Shown one piece after another: positions 1-8,513 of a DNA stretch of 64,000 nt; positions within the stretch are counted from its first letter, which is position 1, and the number at the start of each line of letters is the position of its first letter. Both the position numbers and the translations under genes were made by a program. The notes below the pieces were generated by a model, which saw only the letters and a program-made list of their open reading frames with translations, was not told the origin of the DNA and ran no database searches. The DNA is taken from positions 1-64,000 of the forward strand of contig JBDHWG010000023.1 of the NCBI GenBank assembly GCA_039810085.1. The letters are read 5' to 3'. The DNA is from JBDHWG01 sp039810085. Lineage in GTDB: Bacteria > Chloroflexota > Anaerolineae > Epilineales > JAHCIE01.

Positions 1-316
1 CGTCATGCCGACGGAGGAGGCATCTGGGCCGAGGCGTCTCCCCAGCGAGACCCCTCCTGCGTCGGGGTGACAGGGGGGGCTTGCGGTGGAGGCGAAGGTT
101 GTCAAACGGCGCGGGAAGCGGCGTCATGCCGACGGAGGAGGCATCTGGGCCGAGGCGTCTCCCCAGCGAGACCCCTCCTGCGTCGGGGTGACAGGGGGGG
201 CTTGCGGTGGAGGCGAAGGTTGTCAAACGGCGCGGGAAGCGGTGTCATGCCGACGGAGGAGGCATCTGGGCCGAGGCGTCTCCCCAGAGAGACCCCTCCT
301 ACGTCGGGGTGACAGG
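1..316. repeat. Tandem family-C repeat, 121-bp period, about 2.6 copies
   Basis: The block starting GTCATGCCGACGGAGGAGG recurs at 2, 123 and 244. Each copy has an outer inverted pair (GTCATGCCGACGGAGGAGG facing CCTCCTGCGTCGGGGTGAC) and a 3' tail absent from the 71-bp version at 54.5-55.3 kb. The array runs off the left edge of the window. No gene is visible in 1-426, and the open frames here are repeat translations. Confidence 0.9.
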
Positions 317-343
317 GGGAGGGCGTCGGGGGAACAGCGTATA

Positions 344-416
344 TTGTCGGTAGGAACGCGAGAGACGCGCCATGGCGCGTCTCTCCTTCCGTGTCTTCCG
401 TGTCTTCCGTGGTCAA
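344..416. repeat. Perfect 26-bp palindrome plus 9-nt-period repeat
   Basis: Positions 360-385 form a perfect palindrome centred on CCATGG with GAGAGACGCG arms. They are followed by CTTCCGTGT units of the CACGGAAGA family. The block lies just downstream of the minus-strand CoA-binding gene and could act as its terminator, although no T-run follows in that direction. Confidence 0.7.
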
Positions 417-426
417 CCGGCTTGGG

Positions 427-927
427 CTACGCCGGCTCGGGGACTTTCATCCAGCCCAGGCTGCGCCACATCACGCGCATCATGCTGTGGCCGAAGTCCG
501 GGTTGAGGTACTGGTTCGGGCACGAGCCGGGGATGACGACGATGCCGTGGTCGCGGCACATCTGCACCGCCGCCGGGGAGACGCTGGTCGCGCTCGCCAT
601 CGCGCCGGGGCGCGTGCCCATCATGCAGTGCATCCACACGCGCTGGATGCCAAGATCGACGCACTGCTGGACGATGTCGTCAGTGACCTTGGGGTTGGCG
701 AGGATGAACACGCCGTCGGGCGTCTCCGGCAGGGACTTGAGGTCCGGGTAGACCGGGTCGCCGTCGTAGGTCGTGATGTGCGGGTTGACGGCGTAGACGG
801 TGTAGCCGGCAGCCTTGAACTTGCGGTAGGCGGCGTTGCAGCCGGTCTCGCGCTTGTCGGAGACACCGACCACGGCGATTGTCTTCTGAGCGAGGAAGTC
901 GTGGACGAGAATATCAATCGCGGCCAT
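427..927 (-). CDS. CoA-binding domain protein (YccU-like)
   Basis: A 166-residue single-domain Rossmann protein. Near the N-terminus it has the nucleotide-loop segment IAVVGVSDKRETG (about residues 17-29), then YAVNP near residue 45, the usual second strand of CoA_binding_2 proteins. A conserved-looking PGSCPNQYL segment lies near the C-terminus. This family resembles the CoA-binding domain of succinyl-CoA synthetase alpha but lacks the ligase part. It is predicted to be cytosolic and to bind CoA or an acyl-CoA, with no established reaction. The ATG is preceded by an AAAGGA motif. It is the last gene before a repeat block and its nearest upstream neighbour is an unrelated secreted protein, so the context gives no pathway. 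Confidence 0.85.
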   Translation of the reverse strand: MAAIDILVHDFLAQKTIAVVGVSDKRETGCNAAYRKFKAAGYTVYAVNPHITTYDGDPVYPDLKSLPETPDGVFILANPKVTDDIVQQCVDLGIQRVWMHCMMGTRPGAMASATSVSPAAVQMCRDHGIVVIPGSCPNQYLNPDFGHSMMRVMWRSLGWMKVPEPA

Positions 928-1108
928 GGAGAAATCCTTTCATTATAGAGGGCCGTGCGTGAGCCAATGCGGCCCGCGTCCCTCGCGCAAATCGACGCTT
1001 TCATTCCATTCGGTTTCCTCACATTATACACCCGTTTGGGGCCTTTGTGACACACCCAGGCGACAGAATGCCCACCTTTCGGCGACGCCACTCCCGGGAG
1101 ATTGGAAC

Positions 1109-1165
1109 CACGGCCGGGTGAAAGCGGCCTTTTAGTTCCGTGTGTTCAGTGTATTCCGTGGTCGA
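1109..1165. repeat. 9-nt-period palindrome (CACGGAA family) overlapping a stop codon
   Basis: GGAACCACGG at one side faces TTCCGTGTG, CAGTGTATT and CCGTGGT at the other. The right arm encodes the last residues of the minus-strand NHL protein (ending DRPRNTLNTRN), so the repeat supplies the stop and C-terminal tail of that gene. Confidence 0.7.
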
Positions 1166-3387
1166 TCTCTTGTCGGCTCCGAGGGGCGCGCCTCGATGAG
1201 CGGCAGGGACAGGCGCGGCGGCAGGGTGACCGGCTGCCACGTCAGGTGGACGCGGGCTGGCCCGCCCGGGTCGTTGTACTCCAGGCGCAGGGCGTGCTCG
1301 CCCGTGTCCAGCCCGGCGAGGCCGCCGCTCGCCACCGTCGGGCCATCCCACTGATCCACAAGCAACTGTCCATCGACCCACAGCCGGACGCCACCCTGTG
1401 CCTCGACAGTGAAGCGGTAGAAGTTGCTCTCGAACGGGACGCGGCGGGTGAAGCGGGCGGAGAAGGTATCGGCGGGCAGCGCCGGGTCGGGCGCGGCCAG
1501 GCCCCAGTCGAAGGCGATGTCGGCGGTCTGGGTGATGACCAGGGGCCGCGCGGCCAGCCAGCGGTTGGCGTGATACTCGGCGCGCCAGGTGGCGGGCGAC
1601 GCCGGGCCGAAGACCTGCACGCGCCCATTCTCCGTGTCGGCGACGTAGACCCGGCCATCCGGCGCGACGACGATGCCGGTCGGGCCGGATAGCTTCTGCT
1701 CGCTGCTGCCTAGCCCGCCCCACTGATCCATGAACTCCCCGTCGGCGGTGAAGCGCATAATCTGGCTGGTGGCGAGGTCGGCGACGTAGACAGTCCCGTC
1801 CGGGCCGAGGGCGATGGCGATGGGCACGCCGGCCGACCAGGCGTTGAGGAAGTGGCCGCTGGCCGTGAACCGCTGCACGCGGTTGTTGCCGGTGTCGGCG
1901 ACGTAGACCTCGTTGCGTGGCGAGACGACGATGCCGCGCGGCTGGTTGAACTGGCCCGCGCCGACGCCCGCGCTTCCCCACCGCTTGAGGAGTTGCCCGT
2001 CGGGGGTGAACTGCTGCACGCGGTTGTTGCCGGTGTCGGCGACGTAGAGTGTCCCGTCGGGGGCCACGGCGATGTCGGACTCGTGGTCCAGCTGGCCCGG
2101 CTCAGACCCGAAAGTACCCGGCCACATGCCGAGGTACGCGCCCGTCGGGCCGTAGTACAGGACCCGATCGTTCCAGCGGTCCGCCACGTAGACGACACCG
2201 GCCGGTGTCACATCCAGCCCGGCCGCGCCGATGTGGGTCTCGATGCCGGTGTCCTCGGTCGACCAATTGCCGAGGGCGCGCCCATCCATGTCGAAACGGT
2301 GAATGCGGCGCGTGTCCCAGTCGCCCACGTAGAGCGTCCCCTCCGGCCCAAGGGCGAGGGCGTGGGGTGTAACCAGCTCGCCAGCGCCGACCACGCCGCC
2401 CTCCCAGCGGTTGAGGAGGTCGCCCGTCGGGGTGACGTGGTCCACGCGGTTGACAATCGCTTCGGCGGCATACAGTGTGCCGTCGGGGGCCGCCGCCAGG
2501 GCGGCGACATCGTTCGCGGCGAGCCAGCTGGTGATAAAGGTTCCGTCGAGGGTAAACACCTGGATCCGGGTATTATAGCTGTCCGCCACGTACACCCGGT
2601 TGTCCGGCCCGATGGTCAGGGCGCGCGGAGTGACAAGGCCACCCGTGAAGCCCACGAGGCCGCCGGTGAACCCCCAACCGCCCACGTAAGCGCCGGTCGG
2701 GGTGTACATCAGGACGCCGTAGCCAGGGTGGTTGATAATCCCGTTGTTGACCGCCACATACACGCGGCCGGTGGGCGCGACGTTCACGCGCAGCGGCTCG
2801 ACCGCATAGCCCGTCGCGTCGCGCGTCGCCCACTCGCCCAGGAAGCCGCCGTCGGCGGTGAAGCGCTGGATGCGGTTGTTGTACAGGTCGGCGGCGTACA
2901 CCGTGCCGTCCGGCCCGACGGCCACGTCGGTGAGGCCGCTCCCGAAGCCGGAGCTGCCGAACTGACCCGGGCCGCGGCCGGGACTGCCCCAACGCTTCAG
3001 GAGCGCGCCGTTGGGGGTGAAACGCTGGATGTCGCCGTGGACGCTGTCGGCGACGTAGACGGTGCTATCCGGCGCCACGGCGAGGCCGACCGGACTGTGG
3101 AACTGCCCGTCGCCGTCGCCGAACTGGCCCCACGCCGCGACGAACCCGCCGTCGGGCGCGAAGCGCTGGATGCGGGCATTGGCGGTGTCGGCGAGGTAGA
3201 TGTCGCCGTGGGGCGCGACGGCGACGGCGCTCGGGGTGCGGAACGCGCCGACGGCGGGCGGTGCGCCGATGGTGTAGAGGTATTTGTTGGGCGCGGGAGG
3301 TTGGGGAGACGCGGCCAGGGGGGCCTGGGCGGCCAGGAGCAGAAGCGCCGCCAGGCCGAGAAGGGGAACGAGGAACTTGACAGACAT
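1132..3387 (-). CDS. Secreted NHL-repeat beta-propeller protein with PA14 domain
   Basis: A 751-residue exported protein. The ATG at 3387 is chosen over a longer frame because AAGGAGAGG sits just upstream and it opens directly on a signal peptide (MSVKFLVPLLGLAALLLL, cleavage near residue 26). About twelve NHL-type units follow, each with a [VIL]Y[VLA]AD.x(2)N.R[IV]Q.F core such as VYVADTGNNRVQRF. They should form one or two six-bladed propellers covering residues 35-600. The last 130 residues match the PA14 pattern (WRAEYHANRWLAARP, VRLWVDGQLL, HALRLEYNDPGG), a carbohydrate or surface binding module. The likely role is extracellular ligand or glycan binding, and no enzymatic motif is seen. 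The extreme C-terminus is encoded by repeat DNA. Confidence 0.9.
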   Translation of the reverse strand: MSVKFLVPLLGLAALLLLAAQAPLAASPQPPAPNKYLYTIGAPPAVGAFRTPSAVAVAPHGDIYLADTANARIQRFAPDGGFVAAWGQFGDGDGQFHSPVGLAVAPDSTVYVADSVHGDIQRFTPNGALLKRWGSPGRGPGQFGSSGFGSGLTDVAVGPDGTVYAADLYNNRIQRFTADGGFLGEWATRDATGYAVEPLRVNVAPTGRVYVAVNNGIINHPGYGVLMYTPTGAYVGGWGFTGGLVGFTGGLVTPRALTIGPDNRVYVADSYNTRIQVFTLDGTFITSWLAANDVAALAAAPDGTLYAAEAIVNRVDHVTPTGDLLNRWEGGVVGAGELVTPHALALGPEGTLYVGDWDTRRIHRFDMDGRALGNWSTEDTGIETHIGAAGLDVTPAGVVYVADRWNDRVLYYGPTGAYLGMWPGTFGSEPGQLDHESDIAVAPDGTLYVADTGNNRVQQFTPDGQLLKRWGSAGVGAGQFNQPRGIVVSPRNEVYVADTGNNRVQRFTASGHFLNAWSAGVPIAIALGPDGTVYVADLATSQIMRFTADGEFMDQWGGLGSSEQKLSGPTGIVVAPDGRVYVADTENGRVQVFGPASPATWRAEYHANRWLAARPLVITQTADIAFDWGLAAPDPALPADTFSARFTRRVPFESNFYRFTVEAQGGVRLWVDGQLLVDQWDGPTVASGGLAGLDTGEHALRLEYNDPGGPARVHLTWQPVTLPPRLSLPLIEARPSEPTRDRPRNTLNTRN

Positions 3388-3511
3388 GGCCTCTCCTTGA
3401 GGCACATCATTCGCCCGCATCAGGCGCGGGCATCGGATTGGGGTGTCACAATTATATCACGTTTGTGGCATGGTATCACGCCAGTGTCACAACGATAGAA
3501 GGAGACTCCGT

Positions 3512-4135
3512 ATGGCATTGACTCTCACAAGCGCCATCGCCACGCTGCGCAGCGAGCTGCGCGACCCGTCGGGGCTGGCGTGGCCGGACGACGCGCTCAC
3601 CGAGGCGCTGCGGGATGCGCTGGCGCTCTACGGCGGCGTGTCGCCGCGCGTGACCAGCCAGGTCTACACCCTTACGGGCCTGGCGGGGAAGGACGAGGTG
3701 ACGCTGCCGGCGGCGTGGAACATCCGCGCCATCCTGGCGTTCTGGGCGCCGTGGGACGCGAGCCAGCCGGCGGCGGCGCAGATGACGCCGCGCCCGTTCC
3801 AGGCGACGGCGCCGCCCAACGGGATTGTCCTCGTCGATGGCTACCGCTTCGCCGACCCGGAGGTGGTGCGCGTGCTGTACACCACGGACCACACCTTGAG
3901 CGGGCTGGACGGCGCGGGCGCGACGACGATCCCGGCCGCCCATGAGCGCGGGCTGCTGCTGGTGGCGCAAGGCCAGGCGGCCCTCGCGCGGCAGCGGCAG
4001 GTGGCCGAGGCGGAGAACGTGTCGAGCGCGGCGCGGCTGCGCGTGGAGGCGTGGGCGCGGCAGCGGCAGCGTGAGGGCCGCGACTGGCTGGCGTCGATCA
4101 CGCGCTCCGAGAGCGCCTATGTGACGTGGGGGTGA
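3512..4135 (+). CDS. Phage-connector-like protein
   Basis: A 207-residue protein. The ATG at 3512 follows GAAGGAG at good spacing, and the longer in-frame ATG at 3443 lacks a ribosome site. The N-terminal pattern LTSAIATLRSELRDP followed by WPDDALTEALRDAL resembles small helical head-tail connector or adaptor proteins of tailed phages, which open with an x-LRxxLxD then WxDxxLxxxLxxA layout. The rest is alpha-helical with a Gln/Arg-rich C-terminal helix (about residues 150-195). Only 3 bp separate its stop from the next ATG, so the two are co-translated. The phage link is an inference from fold pattern and gene order. A cellular protein of unknown function remains possible. Confidence 0.55.
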   Translation: MALTLTSAIATLRSELRDPSGLAWPDDALTEALRDALALYGGVSPRVTSQVYTLTGLAGKDEVTLPAAWNIRAILAFWAPWDASQPAAAQMTPRPFQATAPPNGIVLVDGYRFADPEVVRVLYTTDHTLSGLDGAGATTIPAAHERGLLLVAQGQAALARQRQVAEAENVSSAARLRVEAWARQRQREGRDWLASITRSESAYVTWG

Positions 4136-4138
4136 GAT

Positions 4139-4552
4139 ATGGCAACAATCGGTGTGGATTGCCACTTTACGCTGCGGCACGACGCCGTCAACGGCGGGCA
4201 GGCGGTGGGGTTCATCGCCGCGTCCGATAAGCGCGGGCCGCTGGTCAACGTGACGTATCGCCGCGACGATACCTGGGTGTGGGCGGACGCGGGCACGGAC
4301 GGCGGGAGCGCGGCGCTGGAGGTGACGGCGCTCGGCCTGGGGCCGCTGCTGCTGACGCCGGTCGGCAACGCGTACACCCTGACGCCGACGCAGGTGCGGA
4401 GCTTCGCCCTGGCGTTCTGGAACGCCGTCGGGCCGATCACGTACACCGACGCGTGGGGCGCGCTGCTTGTGACGTGGGCGGCGGACGGGCTGACGGAGCG
4501 CCGCTACCCCGACGGGAGCGAGCTGACGCTGCGCTTCGCCGTGATCGCGTGA
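4139..4552 (+). CDS. Hypothetical protein, probable phage tail-type gene
   Basis: A 137-residue protein that starts 3 bp after the preceding gene. It is predicted to be mostly beta-strand, with alternating hydrophobic segments such as LEVTALGLGPLLLTPVG and a final LTLRFAVIA. It has no signal peptide, membrane helix or Cys motif. I do not recognise a family. Its size, beta content and position between a connector-like gene and a large propeller-like protein would suit a phage neck or tail component, but that rests on context. A repeat array begins within 10 bp of its stop. Confidence 0.6.
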   Translation: MATIGVDCHFTLRHDAVNGGQAVGFIAASDKRGPLVNVTYRRDDTWVWADAGTDGGSAALEVTALGLGPLLLTPVGNAYTLTPTQVRSFALAFWNAVGPITYTDAWGALLVTWAADGLTERRYPDGSELTLRFAVIA

Positions 4553-4557
4553 GTCTG

Positions 4558-5105
4558 TCATGGCGAGGAGGTACGACGAAGCAATCCCTGGGCGGAGGAT
4601 AGGCGCGCTCTAGCCTTCTAGACCGTCTGTCGCAAGGGCGGGGGATTGCTTCGCGCTGCTCGCAATGACGAGAGCCGTCATTGCGAGGAGGACGATAGGA
4701 CGACGAAGCAATCCCTCGGCGGGGGATAGGCGCGCTCTAGCCTTCTAGACCGTCTGTCGCAAGGGCGCGGGATTGCTTCGCGTTGCTCGCAATGACGAGA
4801 GAGCTGTCTGTCGCAAGGGCGGGGGATTGCTTCGCGCTGCTCGCAATGACGAGAGCCGTCATTGCGAGGAGGACGATAGGACGACGAAGCAATCCCTCGG
4901 CGGGGGATAGGCGCGCTCTAGCCTTCTAGACCGTCTGTCGCAAGGGCGCGGGATTGCTTCGCGTTGCTCGCAATGACGAGAGAGCTGTCTGTCGCAAGGG
5001 CGGGAGATTGCTTCGCGTTGCTCGCCATGACGAGAGAGCCGTCATTGCGAGGAGGACGATAGGACGACGAAGCAATCCCCCGGCGGGGATAGGCGCGCTC
5101 TAGCC
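4558..5105. repeat. Compound family-A repeat array
   Basis: Several long units run from GTCATTGCGAGGAGGACGA, through CGACGAAGCAATC and a middle TCTAGACCGTCTGTCGCAAGGGC, to GGATTGCTTCGCG and CTCGCAATGACGAGAG. Each has inverted termini and an inverted GAAGCAATC/GATTGCTTC pair. The array separates two genes of the phage-like cluster. Every open frame across it, on both strands, is repeat translation. Confidence 0.92.
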
Positions 5106-5590
5106 TTCTAGACCGTCTGTCGCAAGGGCGGGGGATTGCTTCGCGCTGCTCGCAATGACGAGAGAGCTGTCTGTCGCAAGGGCGGGGGATTGCTTCGCGT
5201 TGCTCGCAATGACGAGAGAGCTGTCTATCGCAAGGGCGGGGATTGCTTCGCGTTGCTCGCAATGACGAGAGAGCCGTCTGTCGCAAGGGCGGGGGATTGC
5301 TTCGCGTTGCTCGCAATGACGGGAGAGCCGTCTGTCGCAAGGGCGGGGGATTGCTTCGCGCTGCTCGCAATGACGAGAGAGCCGTCTGTCGCAAGGGCGA
5401 GGGATTGCTTCGCGCTGCTCGCAATGACGAGAGAGCCGTCTGTCGCAAGGGCGGGGGATTGCTTCGCGCTGCTCGCAATGACGAGAGAGCCGTCTGTCGC
5501 AAGGGCGGGGGATTGCTTCGCGCTGCTCGCAATGACGAGAGAGCTGTCTATCGCAAGGGCGGGAGATTGCTTCGCGCTGCTCGCCATGAC
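5106..5590. repeat. 54-bp tandem array of a family-A half unit, about 9 copies
   Basis: The unit GCCGTCTGTCGCAAGGGC followed by GGGGGATTGCTTCGCG and CTGCTCGCAATGACGAGAGA recurs every 54 bp (for example at 5273, 5327 and 5381) with one to three substitutions per copy. There are no unique spacers, so this is not a CRISPR array. It ends 38 bp before the ATG of the next gene. Confidence 0.93.
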
Positions 5591-5628
5591 GGATGGGCGG
5601 GTGCGCACAACAATTATAGGAGGTTGCA

Positions 5629-7500
5629 ATGGCGGATGTGGCGGGGGTGACGCACCATCTGGTGCTGGGGTCGCAGGGGTACATGCTCCGGCGGAACGTG
5701 GCGAAGGGGGAGAGTGCGTTACGCTGGCGGCGTGGGGAAGCGCCGTACCTGGTCCCGCGTCAGGGTGGGGCGCTGTCGCGGGATGTGCTCAGTCGACCGG
5801 AGACGAGCAGTGGCTTCCTCGGCGCGGGGTACGGGCTGACGTGGGGAAGCGGGGTCTACGGGCGGGGGCAGGGCATCGATGCGCGGCTGGACGGCGTCCG
5901 GGCGGCAGCGTCGAGCGTGGCGGTGACGAGCGGCGACAAGCAGTGGACATCGGGGATTGACCTGCAGGGGTACGATGCGGTCTTGGCGGGGGTGACGGGG
6001 TCGGGGACGAGCCGCGTGTATCGGTACGTGCCTGGCTCTAACTCGCTGTCGGAGATTGCGGGCGCGGCGGCGTCGGGGTCGCTGTCGGTGATGTTTCAGT
6101 CGAGCGGGTTTGCGTGGTTTGCGCAGGCGGGGAACACGGCGAACGCGATGACGATCTCCAACGCGGGCACGGCGCTGGGACCTTCTTCGACGGCGAAGGC
6201 GGCGGCGGGGTGTCGGGACCAGAGGTATGGGTATCTGGTGCAGGCGGCGAGTGCGACGCAGAAGCTGGCGTATGTGCCGCTGGCGGGGCTGACGAACAGT
6301 ACGGCGTGGACGGCGACGCCAACGTCGGGGGCGCTGGACGGGGACCGGGAGTATTCCCAGGTGCAGGGGATGTTTGGCTATCAGGACAAGGTGTACCTGG
6401 CGCGGCGGGATGGGGTGTACCTGGTGACGCTGGATACGGTTGGGGGGACGGTGGCGCTCTCTCGGGTGTTCGAGAATCGGAACCTCATCAGCGCGACGGC
6501 GTATGGGGCGTTCTGCGAGTTCGGCGGGGCGATGGTCTTCACGCTGGGGGACCGGGTGTGGAAGTGGAGCGGGGGGAGCACGTACCAGGACGTCAGTCCG
6601 CCGAACCTGTTTGTCTCGTCGTCGGGAGAGGGGACGGTCGCGCTGGCGGTGCGGAGTCTCTCGACGGGCAAGGGCTGGCTGTGGGCCTTGGCGGATAGCG
6701 ACGAGTCACCGGCGGGGACGTATCTGCTGGCGTACAACGGCGCGCGGTGGGAGATGGTGCGGCAAGTGGTGGCGGGGTCGGGGGCGGTGTCGGCGGGCCT
6801 GCATTATTCGGGCATCGCCAACAAGGTGCTGGCGAGCGTCTACAACGGCTCGGCGTGGGCGACGTACAAGATGGACATCAACACGTTCGGGGATCGGCCG
6901 GCGGCTGGGACGCCGGCGACAGGCAACTATTGCTATCTACCGGGGATGGACGGCGGGCTGCCTGGGGAAAGCAAGCTGTGGCGCTATGTGTCTGTCCGTG
7001 GCTCTGGCTTCTCGGCGTCGCGGCCGGTCGCGGTGGAGTACTGGAACGGGTCCAGTTGGGTGTCTATCGGGAGCCTGAGCGCGACGTATGGGGACATGCT
7101 CGTGATACCGAACGGGGGCTATGTCGGGACGAGACTGCTGCTGCGGCTCGACCTCCAGACGGATACAACGGCGTCGGGGTCGGTGCGGGAGGTGGCAGCG
7201 GGCTATGTGGTGCTGCCGGACCCTATCCCCCAGACGGAGTTCGAGGTCTTGCTCGGCCCTGTGGTGCGGAAGCTGGACGGGACGGTGGAGACGAGGACGC
7301 CGGCGCAGCTGCTGACCACATTGCTGAACGCTCGCGCGTCGGGGCAGGTGGTGCAGCTGGCCGACCCGTACACGAGCGCCCAGGGCCTGAGTAGTCGAGC
7401 GGTGCGCATCCAAGAGGTGGAGGTGCGGGCCATGCGGCCGGGGCCGAACGCGGGCGGCGCGTATGGGTGGTATGCCAGCGTGAAGTGCCTGGACGTGTGA
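5629..7500 (+). CDS. Large beta-rich protein, possibly a phage tail-tube/propeller type
   Basis: A 623-residue protein with a strong AGGAGG site 6 bp before the ATG. There is no signal peptide. The chain is dominated by short Gly/Ser-rich beta segments ending in aromatic residues (for example YGLTWGSGVYGRGQG, VYRYVPGSNSL, VWKWSGGSTYQDV, YKMDINTFGDRP), a pattern of propeller-like tail tubular proteins such as T7 gp12-type. About 200 C-terminal residues (LWRYVSVRGSGFS, VEYWNGSSWVSIGS, TRLLLRLDL) look like a separate jelly-roll. Function is inferred only. With the two upstream genes it could be a remnant of a phage or tailocin structural module. No terminase, capsid or portal gene is present. 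Confidence 0.55.
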   Translation: MADVAGVTHHLVLGSQGYMLRRNVAKGESALRWRRGEAPYLVPRQGGALSRDVLSRPETSSGFLGAGYGLTWGSGVYGRGQGIDARLDGVRAAASSVAVTSGDKQWTSGIDLQGYDAVLAGVTGSGTSRVYRYVPGSNSLSEIAGAAASGSLSVMFQSSGFAWFAQAGNTANAMTISNAGTALGPSSTAKAAAGCRDQRYGYLVQAASATQKLAYVPLAGLTNSTAWTATPTSGALDGDREYSQVQGMFGYQDKVYLARRDGVYLVTLDTVGGTVALSRVFENRNLISATAYGAFCEFGGAMVFTLGDRVWKWSGGSTYQDVSPPNLFVSSSGEGTVALAVRSLSTGKGWLWALADSDESPAGTYLLAYNGARWEMVRQVVAGSGAVSAGLHYSGIANKVLASVYNGSAWATYKMDINTFGDRPAAGTPATGNYCYLPGMDGGLPGESKLWRYVSVRGSGFSASRPVAVEYWNGSSWVSIGSLSATYGDMLVIPNGGYVGTRLLLRLDLQTDTTASGSVREVAAGYVVLPDPIPQTEFEVLLGPVVRKLDGTVETRTPAQLLTTLLNARASGQVVQLADPYTSAQGLSSRAVRIQEVEVRAMRPGPNAGGAYGWYASVKCLDV

Positions 7501-7525
7501 GGAAAGGCCTCCGGGCTGCCCCTCC

Positions 7526-7597
7526 CCCATCGGCCATCGGCCATCGGCCATCGGCTATCTGCTATCCGCCACCCGCCATCTGCCATCTGCCATCCTT
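7526..7597. repeat. 7-nt tandem repeat, about 10 units
   Basis: Units read GCCATCG four times and then degrade through GCTATCT, GCTATCC, GCCACCC and GCCATCT to GCCATCC. The tract overlaps the last bases of the minus-strand gene that follows. This period is distinct from the 9-nt family elsewhere in the window. Confidence 0.85.
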
Positions 7598-7820
7598 AGT
7601 CCATCTCCCGCCGCATCAGCTCGATCTTCACCGCGTCGGGCAGCTCCTCCGTCGCGTCGTAGGCGGCGCGGAGTTGCGCCACGTCGCGGGAGGCGAGGGC
7701 AGCGTCCACCTGGGCCAGCACCGGGTGGTCGGGCGGCAGGATGTCGCGCAGGTGCTTTTGCAGCGGCAGTAGGGCGTGGGCGAGGTCATCCGCCTCGCCC
7801 TGGTACATTTCGTGAGCCAT
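7596..7820 (-). CDS. Small hypothetical acidic helical protein
   Basis: A 74-residue soluble protein with GAGGAGAG just before the ATG. It is predicted to be all-helical: residues 8-30 (DDLAHALLPLQKHLRDIL), 34-55 and 57-72 look like three amphipathic helices, with no Cys or catalytic motif. I recognise no family. A repeat block (7830-8085) separates it from the upstream thioesterase/channel pair on the same strand, so co-transcription is uncertain. The good ribosome site supports it as a real gene. Confidence 0.6.
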   Translation of the reverse strand: MAHEMYQGEADDLAHALLPLQKHLRDILPPDHPVLAQVDAALASRDVAQLRAAYDATEELPDAVKIELMRREMD

Positions 7821-7829
7821 CGTCTCTCC

Positions 7830-8085
7830 TCACAATAGAATAATAACGTAAAGGCGCAAGGACGCAAAGAGAGATAAATCCTCACTCTGTTGGCGGCGTT
7901 GCGCCTTTGCGCCTTGGCGGTCTCCTCTTCCGGGAATAAGCGCCGACTGTCATGCCGAGGCACGCGGTATCTGGGCCGCTGCAGAGCTAAGATTGGAACC
8001 ACGGAAGGCACGGAAGACACGGAAGGGAGAAGGCAGGCTCTTGTTTCCGTGTCTTCTGTGTGTTCCGTGGTTCCTCCTCTAAGCC
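7830..8085. repeat. Two 9-nt-period palindromes (GCGCAAAGG and CACGGAAGA families)
   Basis: At 7840-7925, GCGCAAGGACGCAAAGAG faces GTTGCGCCTTTGCGCCTTGG. At 7991-8085, GGAACCACGGAAGGCACGG faces TTCCGTGTCTTCTGTGTG and CCGTGGTTCC. Each is an inverted repeat built from 9-nt direct units. A family-C fragment (GTCATGCCGAGGCACGCGG) lies between them. Confidence 0.85.
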
Positions 8086-8507
8086 CGGCGCTCCAGGGCG
8101 GCGAGGCGGGCGGCCAGGCGCGCCTTGTCCACGACAATCTGGATGGTACGCCCGCGCCCAATGAGCGTCGCGTGGTCGGCCGGCTGGCCCGGCGGGTGGC
8201 TGTGGGCGACGACGGTACACGTAATCTGGCGGTCCTCGACCGCCGCGACGGAGGCGGTGACGACGACCGGCCGCCCGACGAGGGTCGGCGCGAGGTGGAC
8301 GACCTCGACGGCGTGGCCGACGGCGTCCTCATCTTCCTCCAGGTAGGGCAGGATGACCTTGCGCGACGCCTCCTCCATGTGGCGGACGAGGTTCCACGTG
8401 GCGTAGACCGGGTGGACGGGGCCAAGCTCGTCGAACGTCGCCACCATGTCGGGCGTGACGGTGATGTGGACGGCGGCCGACGCGCCGCTATGCAGGCCGG
8501 GACGCAT
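8079..8507 (-). CDS. Hotdog-fold thioesterase, FlK-like
   Basis: A 142-residue protein with the layout of fluoroacetyl-CoA-thioesterase-like hotdog proteins. An N-terminal strand segment (AAVHITVTPDMVATFDELGPVHPVYAT) is followed by the long hotdog helix region (NLVRHMEEASRKVILPYLEEDEDAVG), then VEVVHLAPTLVGRPVVVTASV and a final VVAHSH..ATLIGRGRTIQIVV sheet. Family members hydrolyse small acyl-CoAs in the cytosol, and the substrate here is unknown. It lies only 6 bp downstream of the K+ channel start-side gene on the same strand, suggesting a two-gene transcript. The C-terminus borders a 9-nt palindrome. Confidence 0.75.
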   Translation of the reverse strand: MRPGLHSGASAAVHITVTPDMVATFDELGPVHPVYATWNLVRHMEEASRKVILPYLEEDEDAVGHAVEVVHLAPTLVGRPVVVTASVAAVEDRQITCTVVAHSHPPGQPADHATLIGRGRTIQIVVDKARLAARLAALERRA

Positions 8508-8513
8508 GGGGCC

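Noticed and set aside
1852..3498. 548-codon frame antisense to the NHL protein
   Set aside because: High-GC shadow frame. The sense strand has a signal peptide, ribosome site and domain pattern.
4918..5960. Open frames of 134-274 codons across the 54-bp array
   Set aside because: Six frames are open at once because the repeat lacks stops. The peptides repeat the same HCEQREAI or VIASNAKQS words.
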